From contig NZ_CP045699.1 of NCBI RefSeq assembly GCF_009601765.2, positions 2,108,001 to 2,172,000 on the forward strand: DNA of 64,000 bases. The letters are read 5' to 3'. Source of the DNA: Vibrio algicola (GTDB lineage: Bacteria; Pseudomonadota; Gammaproteobacteria; Enterobacterales; Vibrionaceae). Under the pieces are notes generated by a model, which had not been told where the DNA came from, made no database searches, and saw nothing but the letters and a program-made list of their open reading frames with translations. The position numbers and the translations under genes are program-made. Shown one piece after another: positions 22,551 through 31,585 of the stretch (position 1 is the stretch's first letter; every line of letters starts with the position of its first letter).

Positions 22551-22585
22551 GTTTATTGCTTATTGCTTATTGCTTATTGCTTATT
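22551..22585. repeat. 7-bp tandem array 2 upstream of mutL (GCTTATT)
   Basis: GTTTATT followed by four perfect GCTTATT units ending at 22585. The last unit overlaps the amiB stop codon (22581-22583). Gain or loss of units would leave the AmiB protein unchanged but alter amiB-mutL spacing. Confidence 0.9.
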
Positions 22586-24344
22586 GAGGAATAGTTAACT
22601 TCTGACCCACCGCCAAACTATCAGAGCGCAAATTATTGGCTTTACGGATTTCGCTCACCTTGACGTTATATTTTTGTGCGATACCACTTAAATATTCACC
22701 ACTTTTTACTTGGTGCGTGACGGTCTTAGTCGATTTTGGCACCGCGATTTTAAGCTTCTGACCTAACTTTAGCGTATTGCTGCGCAAGTTGTTTTGTGCC
22801 TTAATTTGTCTGATCGATACATTGTATTTTTCAGCTATTTTACCTAAGTAATCCCCACGTTGAACCACATGAGTAATGTCTTGCGTACCGATTGACAACG
22901 AAGAAGCTTGAGTGCTTGAAGTGGAAGCCGTTGTGCTTGGTGCGGTTACTTTTAATTGCTGCCCCACCTTTAAGCTCGAGCTTTTTAAGTTATTCCACTG
23001 CATTAGATTGGCTGTGCTGATGTTGTATTTCTTAGCGATAACCGAAAGCGATTCACCACTTTTTACTTTGTGAGTGCCAGAAGAAGCATGATTAACCACC
23101 ATTGCTCCTTGTACTGGGTTATCTTTAAAGTATTGCTGAATAGCCTTAGATATAGCTCCTGAAAGTTGATTTTGATGATAGTTTTGCACCAATAACTTCT
23201 CTTCCGCAGGATTGGAAATAAAACCAGTTTCAACCAAGATTGATGGAATATCAGGAGACTTCAAAACCGCTAAACTGGCATAAACGGGTTTAGAGGTATG
23301 CATCCGTGTTACTTGACGCAATTGCTTGATCACATGCAGTGCTAGCTTGTTACCTTCAGTTTGTGAATAGCCAAATTGGAGATCGAGTACCGTTTGGCTG
23401 ACGTTTTTATCATGAGCATTTTTGGCTAGCAATAGACCACCACCGCCCAATAACTCAGATTGCTCTTCTTTTTTTACCACCCAACGACCAATTTCAGTAT
23501 TGGCTCGACGAGTACTTAATACGAACACCGACGCACCACGCGGGCCTGATGTGGTGTAACTATCAGCATGGATTGACACTAATAACAGCGCTTTATTCTT
23601 ACGTGCGATCTCTGAACGTTCATTTAAGTTAACGTAATAATCCCCTTTACGCGTCAATATCGCATGAATATTAGGGGTCTTCTTATTAAGATCATTCACC
23701 ACTTTTTTAGCGATCGCTAACGTGACGTTTTTCTCATATTTTCGGGTTGGGCCAATAGAGCCTGGATCTTTGCCTCCGTGCCCAGGATCTATCGCCACTA
23801 TAATTCGAGTTGGAGTTCTCGACACTGTACTCGGTATTGCTTGAGGTTTAGTCGCAGGTTTTATTACTGTTGGTTTAGCGACTACCGGCAAAGTATGGCT
23901 AAATTGCCCTGATTTTTGGTTGCTAACTGCCGCTGATCCATGTTTAAAATCCACCACCAAACGATGACCATATTGACCATTGGCGGTAGGGGCTAATTTA
24001 AACACTTCAGGATTTTGCTTCGATTTTAATTCAAACACTAACCGATAAGTTGAAGCAACCGGCGCGCCACTGCGACGAATTTTGGTCAAAACAGGGCTAT
24101 CGGTAACTTTGACGGGTAGTTTTGTTTTTAAACTGGTGTTTTTAATGTCCACGACTAAACGGTTAGGCCCAGAGAGGGTAAAATAACTAAAGGTGGGTTC
24201 ACTTCCCATGTCCATCACAACACGGGTATCGGTTGCTGAGGGCCATACACGAATAGTATTTAAAGAATTAGCCCATACGGTCGATGAAAAAGCCGCCAGT
24301 ATCATGACTAAAAAGAAAGTTTTTGCTTTAACTAATTTAATCAC
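22581..24344 (-). CDS. amiB: N-acetylmuramoyl-L-alanine amidase AmiB-type with three LysM domains
   Basis: 587-residue periplasmic cell-separation amidase. Order: signal peptide (about 1-25, ending VWA), AMIN septal-targeting domain (about 27-140), linker, amidase_3 zinc catalytic domain (about 180-410; [36 protein letters not shown]), then three LysM peptidoglycan-binding repeats (about 420-465, 488-532, 543-587). E. coli AmiB is shorter and lacks the three LysM repeats, which are the Vibrio form. Start is a GTG at 24344 overlapping the tsaE stop (GTGA). Confidence 0.95.
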   Translation of the reverse strand: MIKLVKAKTFFLVMILAAFSSTVWANSLNTIRVWPSATDTRVVMDMGSEPTFSYFTLSGPNRLVVDIKNTSLKTKLPVKVTDSPVLTKIRRSGAPVASTYRLVFELKSKQNPEVFKLAPTANGQYGHRLVVDFKHGSAAVSNQKSGQFSHTLPVVAKPTVIKPATKPQAIPSTVSRTPTRIIVAIDPGHGGKDPGSIGPTRKYEKNVTLAIAKKVVNDLNKKTPNIHAILTRKGDYYVNLNERSEIARKNKALLLVSIHADSYTTSGPRGASVFVLSTRRANTEIGRWVVKKEEQSELLGGGGLLLAKNAHDKNVSQTVLDLQFGYSQTEGNKLALHVIKQLRQVTRMHTSKPVYASLAVLKSPDIPSILVETGFISNPAEEKLLVQNYHQNQLSGAISKAIQQYFKDNPVQGAMVVNHASSGTHKVKSGESLSVIAKKYNISTANLMQWNNLKSSSLKVGQQLKVTAPSTTASTSSTQASSLSIGTQDITHVVQRGDYLGKIAEKYNVSIRQIKAQNNLRSNTLKLGQKLKIAVPKSTKTVTHQVKSGEYLSGIAQKYNVKVSEIRKANNLRSDSLAVGQKLTIPQ

Positions 24345-24805
24345 AGCGTCAACTCGCTTAATAAAGATTGTCCATATTCATTATTGGCGGTCAACACCAC
24401 TTGTCTATGGGTTTCAATGTAGCGCAATTCAATATCTAAATCGGCCAGCGGCAAAATGCCCTCGCCCTTTTCAGGCCACTCAACCAAACAAATCGCATCT
24501 GGGGTAAAGTAATCTCGGATCCCCATAAACTCCAACTCTTCAGGATCGGCCAAGCGATACAAGTCAAAATGATAGACCTGCCATTTATCTAATATATAAG
24601 GTTCAACTAAGGTATACGTTGGACTTTTTACATTGCCTTGATGACCTAATGCTCGAACAAAACCACGACTGAATGTGGTTTTTCCAGCACCAAGATCACC
24701 ATGCAAATAAATCGTAGTTTGTTGTGAGCATAAATGGGCTAATTGAGTCCCTAAATCTATAGTAGCGGCTTCATCCATCAATAATGCTTGTTTGATTTTT
24801 GTCAT
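24341..24805 (-). CDS. tsaE: tRNA threonylcarbamoyladenosine ATPase TsaE
   Basis: 154-residue P-loop protein ([20 protein letters not shown]) with [11 protein letters not shown] and [21 protein letters not shown], all TsaE hallmarks. It partners TsaB and TsaD in making t6A37 on ANN-reading tRNAs; tsaD lies 30 kb away at 54801. The ATG at 24805 ([15 protein letters not shown]) matches the E. coli length and has an AAGAG site; ATG 24820 and TTG 24868 are alternatives without a good site. First gene of the leftward superoperon. Confidence 0.95.
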   Translation of the reverse strand: MTKIKQALLMDEAATIDLGTQLAHLCSQQTTIYLHGDLGAGKTTFSRGFVRALGHQGNVKSPTYTLVEPYILDKWQVYHFDLYRLADPEELEFMGIRDYFTPDAICLVEWPEKGEGILPLADLDIELRYIETHRQVVLTANNEYGQSLLSELTL

Positions 24806-25172
24806 GTTACTCTTGCTCATCAAAAGGTAATGGTCTAACGCTATATACCCACCAACATAAAGCTTCAATTTCAGTGGGTATAAAAAGAGTTTAAATACAG
24901 TGTTAAGAGTAATATTCTCTTAAGCACGTCATTATTCTACATATTGCCAATAAATTCTAAACAAAGTGTCAGAATTTAACTCAATATCCGCTTTATTCTG
25001 CTATCTATACCCAAGTAAGGTCAAGATGCAGAATTAAGAGCACTCTGGCAAGAAGTGGCTCAAGTAAGATTGGCGAAAGAATATAATTAATAAATAACCA
25101 TTAAGAGCCATCGCAACCCTGGATTAGATTGGTTAAAATCTGCCCTCGATTATCACTTAAAAGCCAACCGCC
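24806..25172. other. tsaE-queG divergent gap with a small Vibrio-type repeat
   Basis: 367 bases between divergent genes. Position 25006-25031 carries TATACCCAAGTAAGGTCAAG, a sequence repeated almost exactly at 54027-54048. In E. coli nnr (yjeF) lies between queG and tsaE; no nnr frame is visible here. The rest is AT-rich and holds nothing I can name. Confidence 0.5.
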
Positions 25173-26291
25173 ATGAATTACACCGAACTTGCACAAAACA
25201 TCAAACAGTGGGGCCAAGAGCTTGGCTTTCAAAAAGTGGGGATCTGTGATGTCGATTTATCCGAACATGAAGCTCAACTGCAGCGCTGGTTAGATGCAGG
25301 TCACCATGGCAACATGGACTGGATGGCAAGACATGGCATGATGCGTGCGCGTCCGGCCGAACTTCACCCTGGCACAGTGCGAGTGATCAGCGTGCGAATG
25401 GATTACCTTCCACCGCAAGCCCAGTTTGCCGCCAACCTTGCCGATCCTACCCAAGCTTATATTAGTCGTTACTCATTAGGTCGTGACTATCATAAATTAA
25501 TGCGTAACCAACTGAAAAAGCTCGGTCAGCGTATTGAACAAGAAGTTGGCGCTTTTGGTTATCGCCCATTCGTAGATTCCGCACCTATTTTAGAACGTCC
25601 ATTAGCTCAAAAAGCCGGACTTGGTTGGACAGGAAAACACTCGCTTATTCTTGATAAAGATAAAGGCTCTTGGTTTTTCTTAGGTGAACTACTGATTGAT
25701 CTTCCTCTTCCAGTTGATGAACCGCAGAGCAATCAATGTGGAAAATGTACCGCTTGTATCACCTCTTGCCCGACTGGGGCGATATTAAGTGATGGCGTGG
25801 TGGATGCTCGTCTATGTATTTCTTATCTCACCATTGAGTTTGATGGCGTGATCCCAGAAGAGTTACGCAGCAAGATGGGTAATCGAATTTATGGTTGTGA
25901 TGATTGCCAGTTAGTTTGCCCGTGGAACCGTGAAGGCGATATTACCGAACAAGACAGTTTCCATCGACGCCCTATATTTAATGACAGTAATCTCATCGGA
26001 TTATTTACATGGGACGAAGCGGCTTTCCTAAAAAATATGGAAGGCTCTGCTATTCGCCGAATTGGTCATATTCAATGGCTAAGAAATATCGCGATTGCTT
26101 TAGGCAATGCCCCTTATCAGAACAAAATTTATGACGCCTTAAATGCAAGGTTAGGGTTAAATGCGCTATTAGATGTTCATATCCATTGGGCTTTAGAGCA
26201 GCAAGACAACAAAAAAGAAGTCGCGGTAAGAAACATTAAATTGGAGCGGTTAGTCAGAATTATTGAGAAAGGTTTACCGCGCGATGCTTAA
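25173..26291 (+). CDS. queG: Epoxyqueuosine reductase QueG
   Basis: 372-residue cobalamin- and Fe-S-dependent enzyme performing the last step of queuosine synthesis, reducing epoxyqueuosine in tRNA. The catalytic aspartate is in RPFVDSAP (D135). Two [4Fe-4S] sites are visible: C189/C192/C195/C199 (CGKCTACITSC) and C215 with C242/C245/C249 (CDDCQLVCPW). Length fits the family (about 370). Transcribed away from tsaE and toward the DnaA-box tract and tRNA array. Confidence 0.96.
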   Translation: MNYTELAQNIKQWGQELGFQKVGICDVDLSEHEAQLQRWLDAGHHGNMDWMARHGMMRARPAELHPGTVRVISVRMDYLPPQAQFAANLADPTQAYISRYSLGRDYHKLMRNQLKKLGQRIEQEVGAFGYRPFVDSAPILERPLAQKAGLGWTGKHSLILDKDKGSWFFLGELLIDLPLPVDEPQSNQCGKCTACITSCPTGAILSDGVVDARLCISYLTIEFDGVIPEELRSKMGNRIYGCDDCQLVCPWNREGDITEQDSFHRRPIFNDSNLIGLFTWDEAAFLKNMEGSAIRRIGHIQWLRNIAIALGNAPYQNKIYDALNARLGLNALLDVHIHWALEQQDNKKEVAVRNIKLERLVRIIEKGLPRDA

Positions 26292-26316
26292 CACCCAAGC
26301 CGAGGATAGTGATACT

Positions 26317-26625
26317 GATCTCAAAAAAAATTGTAATGTGGAAAAAGTATCAAGATAGGCAACGTGACAAGGTGTAACGAAAAGTTAAACACATTCAAAT
26401 TTCATGATAAAGATCAAGTAAAAATTAAATAAAGATCTTTTATTGAACCTGATCTTTTATACAGTTACTTTTTTTTTAATATAAAAAACAATAGCTTATG
26501 ATGATTTAATTCGCTTTTTAATTTATTAAAAACCAGAAAGATCCAAATGAATATCGAAATATCAACGGCTAAAAAACAACTTACACACCAAGTTATCCAC
26601 AAAAATCAATCTGTGGATAAACTTG
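26317..26625. other. Candidate DnaA-binding locus (datA-like) between queG and the tRNA-Gly array
   Basis: This tract has two perfect DnaA boxes in inverted orientation, TTATCCACA at 26593-26601 and TGTGGATAA at 26612-26620, ten bases apart. Upstream are five GATC sites within 227 bases (26317, 26412, 26434, 26451, 26540) and a direct repeat GATCTTTTAT (26434-26443, 26451-26460) in very AT-rich DNA. An IHF-like site TATCAACGGCTAA, one mismatch from consensus, is at 26560-26572. E. coli datA, the DnaA-ATP titration/hydrolysis site, lies in the same neighbourhood, between queG and glyVXY. Sequence features are seen; function is inferred from position and boxes. Confidence 0.5.
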
Positions 26626-26672
26626 TAGATAGCTTTTTCATCACCAATAAAAACGGTGCTTACAGCGGGTAA
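26547..26672 (+). CDS. Possible 41-residue small ORF overlapping the DnaA boxes
   Basis: ATG at 26547 to TAA at 26672, encoding a mildly basic 41-residue peptide beginning MNIEISTAKKQLTHQVIHKN and ending KNGAYSG. An AGAAAG stretch lies a few bases upstream. It contains both DnaA boxes, so it may be a chance frame in a regulatory tract or the remains of a gene. I recognise no family. Confidence 0.2.
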   Translation: MNIEISTAKKQLTHQVIHKNQSVDKLVDSFFITNKNGAYSG

Positions 26673-26810
26673 TCGTTTTGAGAGTATGACAACTTGAGAA
26701 GTGACACTAACATCAAGGTAAGGAGTCAAACTAAAAAGAGCTATAATCCATTAATTATGGATTAACGATGAAATCGATTCGCGGTATGCAAATCACTATA
26801 TTGCAGGGAA

Positions 26811-26846
26811 TAAAAAACGATCTCAGATGAGATCGTTTTTTATTTT
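26811..26846. terminator. Terminator of the tRNA array
   Basis: CGATCTC-AGAT-GAGATCG flanked by A6 and T6 runs. Read leftward it closes the tRNA operon; it also works for rightward transcripts from queG. Confidence 0.9.
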
Positions 26847-26850
26847 TAAT

Positions 26851-26954
26851 TAGGCTACACGAGGTTCCTGCTTCTCTTTAAGCAAAGAGGCAAGGCTTAG
26901 GTGTGACCTCAACCTTGGCAAAGATGCGCTCTGCCACAAGCATGTCGTGTTTCG
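26851..26954 (-). pseudogene. tRNA-Gly-like degenerate element 1
   Basis: The most diverged of four tRNA-Gly-derived elements. It keeps the anticodon-arm stretch TTTGCCAAGGTTGAGG but replaces the T-arm with a longer insert (about 30 bases) containing CTCTTTGCTTAAAGAG, itself a perfect small hairpin. The 3' end lacks an intact CCA. It lies last in the array, before the terminator. Confidence 0.7.
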
Positions 26955-26963
26955 TTTACAAAT

Positions 26964-27056
26964 TGGAGCGACACACGAGGCTCCCTGATCTTCAAGGTAT
27001 TGGCGTGACCTCAACCTTGACAAGGGTGCGCTTTGCCACAAGCGCGTCGTGTTTCG
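26964..27056 (-). pseudogene. tRNA-Gly-like degenerate element 2
   Basis: About 93 bases, nine bases after tRNA-Gly 1. Retains a GTC-containing anticodon arm (CCTTGTCAAGG instead of GCC), the 3' end GTGTCGCTCCA and a GCGC/GCGC D-stem. The normal T-arm is interrupted by about 17 extra bases, and the 5' end is rewritten as CGAAACACGA, which pairs with the 3' TCGTGTGTCG. Confidence 0.75.
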
Positions 27057-27065
27057 TTTACAAAT

Positions 27066-27141
27066 TGGAGCGACACACGAGGCTCGAACTCGTGACCTCA
27101 ACCTTGGCAAGGTTGCGCTCTACCAGCTGAGCTAGTGTCGC
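27066..27141 (-). tRNA. tRNA-Gly(GCC), copy 1
   Basis: 76 bases including encoded CCA. Acceptor GCGACAC/GTGTCGC, D-arm GCTC/GAGC, anticodon loop TTGCCAA, T-arm ACGAG/CTCGT around TTCGAGC. Sequence identical by eye to the other four copies. Last intact tRNA of the leftward array. Confidence 0.97.
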
Positions 27142-27189
27142 GTTAAACTATGTGCTCTCATCGTTATAAAATAACAATGAAAACTAATG

Positions 27190-27263
27190 TGGTTCCAGAA
27201 GCAGGGTTTAAATCTACGTCCTTCGCCGATTTTATGAAGTGCTGAGCCCGACGAGCTATAGCG
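27190..27263 (-). pseudogene. Degenerate tRNA-fMet copy
   Basis: Resembles the fMet genes at its 3' half (ACCA end, TTTAAACCCTGC in place of TTCAAATCCTGC) and in the segment GCTCGTCGGGCTCA. The anticodon stem is replaced by unrelated sequence and the CGCGGG acceptor 5' half is lost. Flanking spacers match those of intact units, so it arose from a complete repeat unit. Confidence 0.75.
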
Positions 27264-27284
27264 TTTTCACAAAATCTTTTAATG

Positions 27285-27361
<77 letters not shown>

Positions 27362-27440
27362 TCCGGATGTCATTGTTAAGTACAATGAGAACTTTACCTT
27401 CCACTTAAAAGAAACTGAGTAACTCAACTTCATTTTAAAT

Positions 27441-27516
27441 TGGAGCGACACACGAGGCTCGAACTCGTGACCTCAACCTTGGCAAGGTTGCGCTCTACCA
27501 GCTGAGCTAGTGTCGC
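27441..27516 (-). tRNA. tRNA-Gly(GCC), copy 2
   Basis: Same 76-base sequence as copy 1, anticodon GCC, encoded CCA. Lies inside the first 280-bp duplicated unit and is followed by a plain spacer, not a degenerate element. Confidence 0.97.
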
Positions 27517-27564
27517 GTTAAACTATGTGCTCTCATCGTTATAAAATAACAATGAAAACTAATG

Positions 27565-27641
<77 letters not shown>

Positions 27642-27720
27642 TCCGGATGTCATTGTTAAGTACAATGAGAACTTTACCTTCCACTTAAAAGAAACTGAGT
27701 AACTCAACTTCATTTTAAAT

Positions 27721-27796
27721 TGGAGCGACACACGAGGCTCGAACTCGTGACCTCAACCTTGGCAAGGTTGCGCTCTACCAGCTGAGCTAGTGTCGC
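27721..27796 (-). tRNA. tRNA-Gly(GCC), copy 3
   Basis: 76 bases, anticodon GCC, CCA encoded; identical to the other copies. Part of the second 280-bp unit. Confidence 0.97.
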
Positions 27797-27844
27797 GTTA
27801 AACTATGTGCTCTCATCGTTATAAAATAACAATGAAAACTAATG

Positions 27845-27921
<77 letters not shown>

Positions 27922-27983
27922 TCCGGATGTCATTGTTAAGTACAATGAGAACTTTACCTTCCAATATCTTTCTTAAAAGAAAT

Positions 27984-28075
27984 TGGAGCGACACACGATG
28001 CTCCCGATCTTCAAGGCTTAGGCGTGACCTCAACCTTGGCAAGGATGCGCTTTGCCACAAGCGCTTCGTGTTTCG
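27984..28075 (-). pseudogene. tRNA-Gly-like degenerate element 3
   Basis: About 92 bases beginning nine bases after tRNA-Gly 4. The 5' CGAAACACGA pairs with 3' TCGTGTGTCG over ten positions with one A-G mismatch. The D-stem is GCGC/GCGC, the anticodon arm CCTTGCCAAGG keeps GCC, and the 3' end keeps CTCCA. Replacing the T-arm is CCTAAGCCTTGAAGATCGGG, which can pair back to AAGGTTGAGG. Not a functional tRNA by standard rules. Confidence 0.75.
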
Positions 28076-28084
28076 TTTACTATT

Positions 28085-28160
28085 TGGAGCGACACACGAG
28101 GCTCGAACTCGTGACCTCAACCTTGGCAAGGTTGCGCTCTACCAGCTGAGCTAGTGTCGC
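28085..28160 (-). tRNA. tRNA-Gly(GCC), copy 4
   Basis: 76 bases, anticodon GCC, encoded CCA; identical to the others. Followed directly by degenerate element 3. Confidence 0.97.
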
Positions 28161-28208
28161 GTTAAACTATGTGCTCTCATCGTTATAAAATAACAATGAA
28201 AACTAATG

Positions 28209-28285
<77 letters not shown>

Positions 28286-28377
28286 TCCGATTTTTTTAGT
28301 TGATTAGAATCGAGTCTCTAATCTAGAGACTTCCAGCTTTCGAAATTAAATTCGCATAAACTAAAAGTCTTTTTATT

Positions 28378-28470
28378 TGAAGCGACACACGAGACTCCCG
28401 ATCTTCAAGGCTTAGGCGTGACCTCAACCTTGGCAAGGATGTGCTCTGCCACAAGCACTCTCGTATTTCG
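28378..28470 (-). pseudogene. tRNA-Gly-like degenerate element 4
   Basis: Ten bases after tRNA-Gly 5. Same layout as element 3, but the D-stem is GTGC/GCAC instead of GCGC/GCGC, a compensated change that keeps pairing. The 5' CGAAATACGA still pairs with TCGTGTGTCG using one G-U. The 3' end has CTTCA rather than CTCCA, so no CCA tail. Confidence 0.75.
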
Positions 28471-28480
28471 TTTTAAAATT

Positions 28481-28556
28481 TGGAGCGACACACGAGGCTC
28501 GAACTCGTGACCTCAACCTTGGCAAGGTTGCGCTCTACCAGCTGAGCTAGTGTCGC
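28481..28556 (-). tRNA. tRNA-Gly(GCC), copy 5
   Basis: 76 bases, anticodon GCC, encoded CCA. First gene of the leftward array, about 63 bases downstream of the promoter -10. Confidence 0.97.
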
Positions 28557-28619
28557 ATAACGTTTCTCACTATTTCAGAGATTCGCAGGTCTAAACAGTT
28601 TCTCCGTTTAGGGGTGCGA

Positions 28620-28647
28620 ATTATAAGAGCATTTGATTTTGATGCAA
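28620..28647 (-). promoter_or_regulatory. Stable-RNA promoter of the tRNA array
   Basis: On the minus strand TTGCAT (28642-28647) and a perfect TATAAT (28620-28625) are 16 bases apart, followed by the GC-rich discriminator TCGCACCCC. That pattern is typical of stringently controlled rRNA/tRNA promoters. It drives about 1.8 kb of tRNA and tRNA-like sequence. Confidence 0.75.
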
Positions 28648-28727
28648 GCCCTAGTTTGCAAAAAAATGAAAATAATTGTTTGATTGATTGAAAATAAAAC
28701 AAATTGCTCTTATTGCCTGCAAAAGCG

Positions 28728-29291
28728 TTAGATTTTAAACACTGTTGAACGGTAATATTTCAATTCAGCAATCGACTCACGGATGTCATCTAATGCTAAA
28801 TGACTGCCACTTTTAGAGAAACCCTCTAAAGTTTCTGGCTGCCAGCGGCGTGTTAATTCTTTAATCGTGCTGACATCAAGGTAGCGATAATGGAAGTATT
28901 CTTCCAGCAATGGCATGTGTTTATATAAAAAACGACGGTCTTGACCAATGCTATTACCACAAATTGGTGATTTCCCTTTTGGTACCCATTGCTCTAAAAA
29001 GGCAATAGTTTGAGCAATTGCATCATCTTCTGTCACAGTAGTCTCTTGCACACGCTTCACTAATCCACTGTTAGTATGGGTGTTAGTGCACCAATCATCC
29101 ATTTTTGCCAATTCTTGTTCCGATTGATGGATAGCCAGCATTGGACCTTCAGCTAAAATATTTAATTCGCTATCGGTAACAATCGAAGCGATTTCGATGA
29201 TTTTATGCGTTTCTGGATCCAATCCAGTCATTTCAAGATCAACCCAAATTAAGTTATCTTGATGAAACTTAGGATTTTGAGACTGTGTCAT
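28728..29291 (-). CDS. orn: Oligoribonuclease
   Basis: 187-residue DEDDh 3'-5' exoribonuclease that finishes RNA decay by cutting 2-5-mers and pGpG. Motifs: [23 protein letters not shown] (ExoI, in part), [17 protein letters not shown] (ExoII) and [18 protein letters not shown] with the catalytic His and Asp (ExoIII). Divergent from rsgA, the usual arrangement, and next to the tRNA-Gly genes as in E. coli. Confidence 0.97.
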   Translation of the reverse strand: MTQSQNPKFHQDNLIWVDLEMTGLDPETHKIIEIASIVTDSELNILAEGPMLAIHQSEQELAKMDDWCTNTHTNSGLVKRVQETTVTEDDAIAQTIAFLEQWVPKGKSPICGNSIGQDRRFLYKHMPLLEEYFHYRYLDVSTIKELTRRWQPETLEGFSKSGSHLALDDIRESIAELKYYRSTVFKI

Positions 29292-29398
29292 AGCATTTCC
29301 TATTCGATGAATTGTCTATTTAAGACATAATAGGTGTATCATACCCTGCTAGGGTTAAATCCAAAACCCTCTTAATTATTACGGAATATATATTACCT

Positions 29399-30451
29399 GT
29401 GGCTAAGAAGAAAAAGCTGACTAAAGGTCAAGTACGTCAAGTACGCACTAATCAAAGCAAACGCCTCAAACGCGAAGATTCCATCCAATGGGATGATGAA
29501 ATGTTGGGTGAATTGCAAAAAGGATTGGTGATCACTCGCTTTGGTCAACATGCCGATATCGAAGATACACAGAGCGGAGAGATCCATCGTTGTAATTTAC
29601 GTCGTGGCATTGAAAGCTTAGTGACGGGCGATCGCGTTATTTGGCGCCCTGGTTTAGAATCGATGGCGGGCATTTCAGGCGTGGTTGAGGCGGTAGAACC
29701 AAGAACCTCTATTCTGGTTCGTCCTGATTATTACGATGGAATTAAGCCAGTTGCTTCAAATGTCAATCAAATGGTAATTGTTGCTTCTGTTTTGCCAGAA
29801 CTATCATTAAACATTATTGATCGCTACCTGATTGCAGCAGAAACCTTACAGATCGCACCATTAATCGTATTAAATAAGACCGACCTTATTCCAGCAGGTG
29901 AGCTGGCACAATATCAAAAAGCGCTCAGTCATTATCAATCGATTGGTTATGAGGTATTGTTCGTCAGCCGTGAAACAGAAGAAGGTTTAGACCAGCTACA
30001 AACTGCTCTAATTGATCGCTTAAATATCTTTGTTGGTCAATCTGGTGTGGGTAAATCCAGCCTAGTCAATGCGCTGATCCCAGAAGTGCAAATACTCGAA
30101 GGGGAAGTATCGGAGAACTCCGGTTTAGGTCAACACACTACCACTACCGCACGTTTATATCATTTCCCTAAAGGTGGTGATTTAATCGACTCACCTGGGG
30201 TGCGTGAATTTGGTTTATGGCACTTAGAGGCTGATGCAGTCACACAAGCCTTTATTGAGTTTCGCCCTTACTTAGGCGGCTGTAAATTCCGCGACTGTAA
30301 GCATAATGATGACCCTGGCTGTATCATTCGTGATGCAGTCGAAAAAGGCACGATTCATCGTATTCGCTTTGATAACTACCATCGTATTATCGAAAGCATG
30401 GGCGAAAATAAAGCCAATCGAACCTTTTCTAAAAACAAGAAAGATTTGTAA
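29399..30451 (+). CDS. rsgA: Small ribosomal subunit biogenesis GTPase RsgA
   Basis: 350-residue circularly permuted GTPase that checks late 30S assembly. An OB-fold (about 40-110) precedes the permuted G domain with NKTDL (G4), [12 protein letters not shown] (G1) and [11 protein letters not shown] (G3). A C-terminal zinc-binding domain has [14 protein letters not shown]. The start is a GTG at 29399 giving [11 protein letters not shown], a basic N-terminus typical of the family; no strong ribosome site is visible. Followed by psd. Confidence 0.96.
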   Translation: MAKKKKLTKGQVRQVRTNQSKRLKREDSIQWDDEMLGELQKGLVITRFGQHADIEDTQSGEIHRCNLRRGIESLVTGDRVIWRPGLESMAGISGVVEAVEPRTSILVRPDYYDGIKPVASNVNQMVIVASVLPELSLNIIDRYLIAAETLQIAPLIVLNKTDLIPAGELAQYQKALSHYQSIGYEVLFVSRETEEGLDQLQTALIDRLNIFVGQSGVGKSSLVNALIPEVQILEGEVSENSGLGQHTTTTARLYHFPKGGDLIDSPGVREFGLWHLEADAVTQAFIEFRPYLGGCKFRDCKHNDDPGCIIRDAVEKGTIHRIRFDNYHRIIESMGENKANRTFSKNKKDL

Positions 30452-30564
30452 AATTCACATTAAGTAACGTCAAATGAAAACTCTGACAGAGGTCGAGTTT
30501 TAATAATACTATCGTCCCTTTCATTTAACTCTGTTATAGAGTCAAACCGAAAGCCCTGATAAGA

Positions 30565-31479
30565 ATGGATAACAACGTGATAGATAAAATTAAAGTAACT
30601 TTGCAATATTGGATCCCGCAACATGGTTTAACTCGCCTAATGGGCAAATTAGCCTCTGCTAAAATGGGCAGTTTAAGCACCGCAGTGATCCGTTGGTTTA
30701 TTAAACAATACAAAGTCAACATGGATGAAGCTGTTCACTCTGATCCAGCTTATTTTAATAGCTTTAACGAGTTTTTCGTTCGTGAACTTAAAGATGGCAT
30801 GCGCCCAATTGCAGAAGGTGAGAATGTGATTGTTCACCCTGCCGATGCTCGTACAAGTCAATTTGGCCCAATTGAAAATGGTCGTTTAATTCAAGCTAAA
30901 GGCCATGACTTCTCTGCGCAAGAATTATTAGGTGGCGATGCCGCATTAGCAGAAGAATTTACTGACGGTGAGTTTGCCACTTTATACCTATCACCAAGTG
31001 ATTATCATCGCGTCCATATGCCATGCGATGGTGTGCTGCGTCAGATGATTTATGTCCCAGGGGATTTATTCTCGGTCAATCCATTAACTGCCGCGAATGT
31101 ACCGAACTTATTTGCCCGTAATGAGCGTGTAGTGTGTATCTTTGATACCGAGTTTGGCCCAATGGCGCAAGTACTGGTTGGCGCAACGATTGTCGGCAGC
31201 ATTGAAGTCATTTGGGGTGGCACCATTACCCCACCAACCGGATCGTCGGTGCATCGTTGGAACTACGAAGGCGAACAAGCTATCACCATCAAAAAAGGTG
31301 AGGAAATGGGTCGCTTTAAATTAGGCTCAACCGTGATTAACCTATTTTCTAAAGACTCAATTCGCTTTGATAACAGCATGCAAGAAGGTGAAAAAACCGT
31401 ACTGGGTACGCCTTATGCTCACAACAATGTGTCTGAAGCAGCGGAAAACAATGCTGAAAATACCGATATTGCCAAATAA
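30565..31479 (+). CDS. psd: Phosphatidylserine decarboxylase proenzyme
   Basis: 304-residue membrane-associated enzyme making phosphatidylethanolamine. The self-cleavage site that generates the pyruvoyl group is the LGST in [12 protein letters not shown] near residue 257. [19 protein letters not shown] and [10 protein letters not shown] are family stretches. The ATG at 30565 gives [11 protein letters not shown]; a GTG at 30577 with GGATAA upstream fits the E. coli length slightly better. The rsgA-psd order is conserved; the usual downstream mechanosensitive channel gene (mscM) is absent. Confidence 0.96.
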   Translation: MDNNVIDKIKVTLQYWIPQHGLTRLMGKLASAKMGSLSTAVIRWFIKQYKVNMDEAVHSDPAYFNSFNEFFVRELKDGMRPIAEGENVIVHPADARTSQFGPIENGRLIQAKGHDFSAQELLGGDAALAEEFTDGEFATLYLSPSDYHRVHMPCDGVLRQMIYVPGDLFSVNPLTAANVPNLFARNERVVCIFDTEFGPMAQVLVGATIVGSIEVIWGGTITPPTGSSVHRWNYEGEQAITIKKGEEMGRFKLGSTVINLFSKDSIRFDNSMQEGEKTVLGTPYAHNNVSEAAENNAENTDIAK

Positions 31480-31502
31480 ATACATAATATAAGAACAACC
31501 AA

Positions 31503-31536
31503 TCAGGGTGAGTATGATAAATGTTCACCCTTTTTT
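31503..31536 (+). terminator. Terminator after psd
   Basis: AGGGTGA and TCACCCT arms with a 13-base loop followed by TTTTTTATAT. Confidence 0.75.
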
Positions 31537-31585
31537 ATATACTTATGATATCCGTTATGAATACTGACAATGGTGGTTAACTATT

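Noticed and set aside
26317..26625. Replication origin (oriC or the second-chromosome origin)
   Set aside because: Only two consensus DnaA boxes and no gidA/mioC, dnaA, parAB or rctB nearby; no array of 12-mers. A DnaA titration site fits better.
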